In this document: positions 5,506-5,514 of the stretch, in pieces
Layout of the letters: each line of letters starts with the position of its first letter
How positions within the stretch are numbered: the stretch's first letter is position 1
Assembly: GCA_028275195.1 (NCBI GenBank)
Contig: JAPWVC010000088.1
Location: 1-5,514 of the forward strand
Source: Candidatus Acetothermia bacterium
GTDB taxonomy: Bacteria > Bipolaricaulota > Bipolaricaulia > RBG-16-55-9 > JANLFV01
Direction: 5' to 3'
Length of the DNA stretch: 5,514 bases
The notes under the pieces: generated by a model
The model's database searches: none
Seen by the model: only the letters and a program-made list of their open reading frames with translations
What the model was told of the DNA's origin: nothing
Translations under genes and position numbers: made by a program

Positions 5506-5514
5506 GAGCGCACC

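Noticed and set aside
1..5514. CRISPR arrays, insertion sequences, attachment sites, rRNA or tRNA genes
   Set aside because: No regularly spaced direct repeats, transposase or integrase motifs, terminal inverted repeats or RNA-gene signatures were seen on either strand.

Overview
All supportable genes in this GC-rich window lie on the minus strand, so the window reads right to left. It encodes bacterial housekeeping proteins: the succinyl-CoA synthetase alpha subunit, the YchF ribosome-associated ATPase/GTPase, a TsaC/Sua5-type tRNA-modification enzyme and ornithine carbamoyltransferase. Between them are two exported proteins. Lys, Glu and Arg codons are strongly AAG/GAG/CGG-AGG biased and the proteins are rich in charged residues. 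That would suit a GC-rich, possibly thermophilic, deep-branching bacterium (Deinococcus-Thermus-, Chloroflexota- or Bipolaricaulota-like). This placement is only an inference; no marker fixes the phylum.

Layout in transcription order. (1) 5505-5011: an unrecognised 164-residue protein, open to the window edge. (2) 4996-2383: a promoter, then sucD, ychF and tsaC packed with gaps of 2 and 7 bases, most likely one operon. sucC is not adjacent. (3) 2382-2264: a 119-base gap with overlapping GC-rich inverted repeats. (4) 2263-1613: a cysteine-rich CAP/SCP-domain lipoprotein. (5) 1605-1577: a promoter, then an exported calcineurin-type metallophosphoesterase (1567-452) with an N-terminal SdrD-B-like domain. 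(6) 438-319: a small ORF with a near-perfect Shine-Dalgarno sequence and an apparent frame switch. (7) 322-1: the 5' part of argF, truncated by the window edge.

The most notable signal is that the two best sigma70-type promoters (TTGGCA-N17-TATAAT and TTGCCT-N18-TATACT) put the predicted transcription start within about 0-3 bases of the start codon of the metallophosphoesterase and sucD genes. Neither gene has a good Shine-Dalgarno sequence, so both mRNAs are probably leaderless. In contrast, the downstream small ORF and argF have clear purine-rich ribosome-binding sites. Genes internal to the sucD operon appear to rely on translational coupling.

I found no convincing novel multi-gene system. 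There are no CRISPR arrays, tRNA or rRNA genes, or mobile elements. The items most worth a second look are the leaderless starts, the frame-switched small ORF before argF, the unrecognised protein at the right edge and the cysteine-rich lipoprotein.
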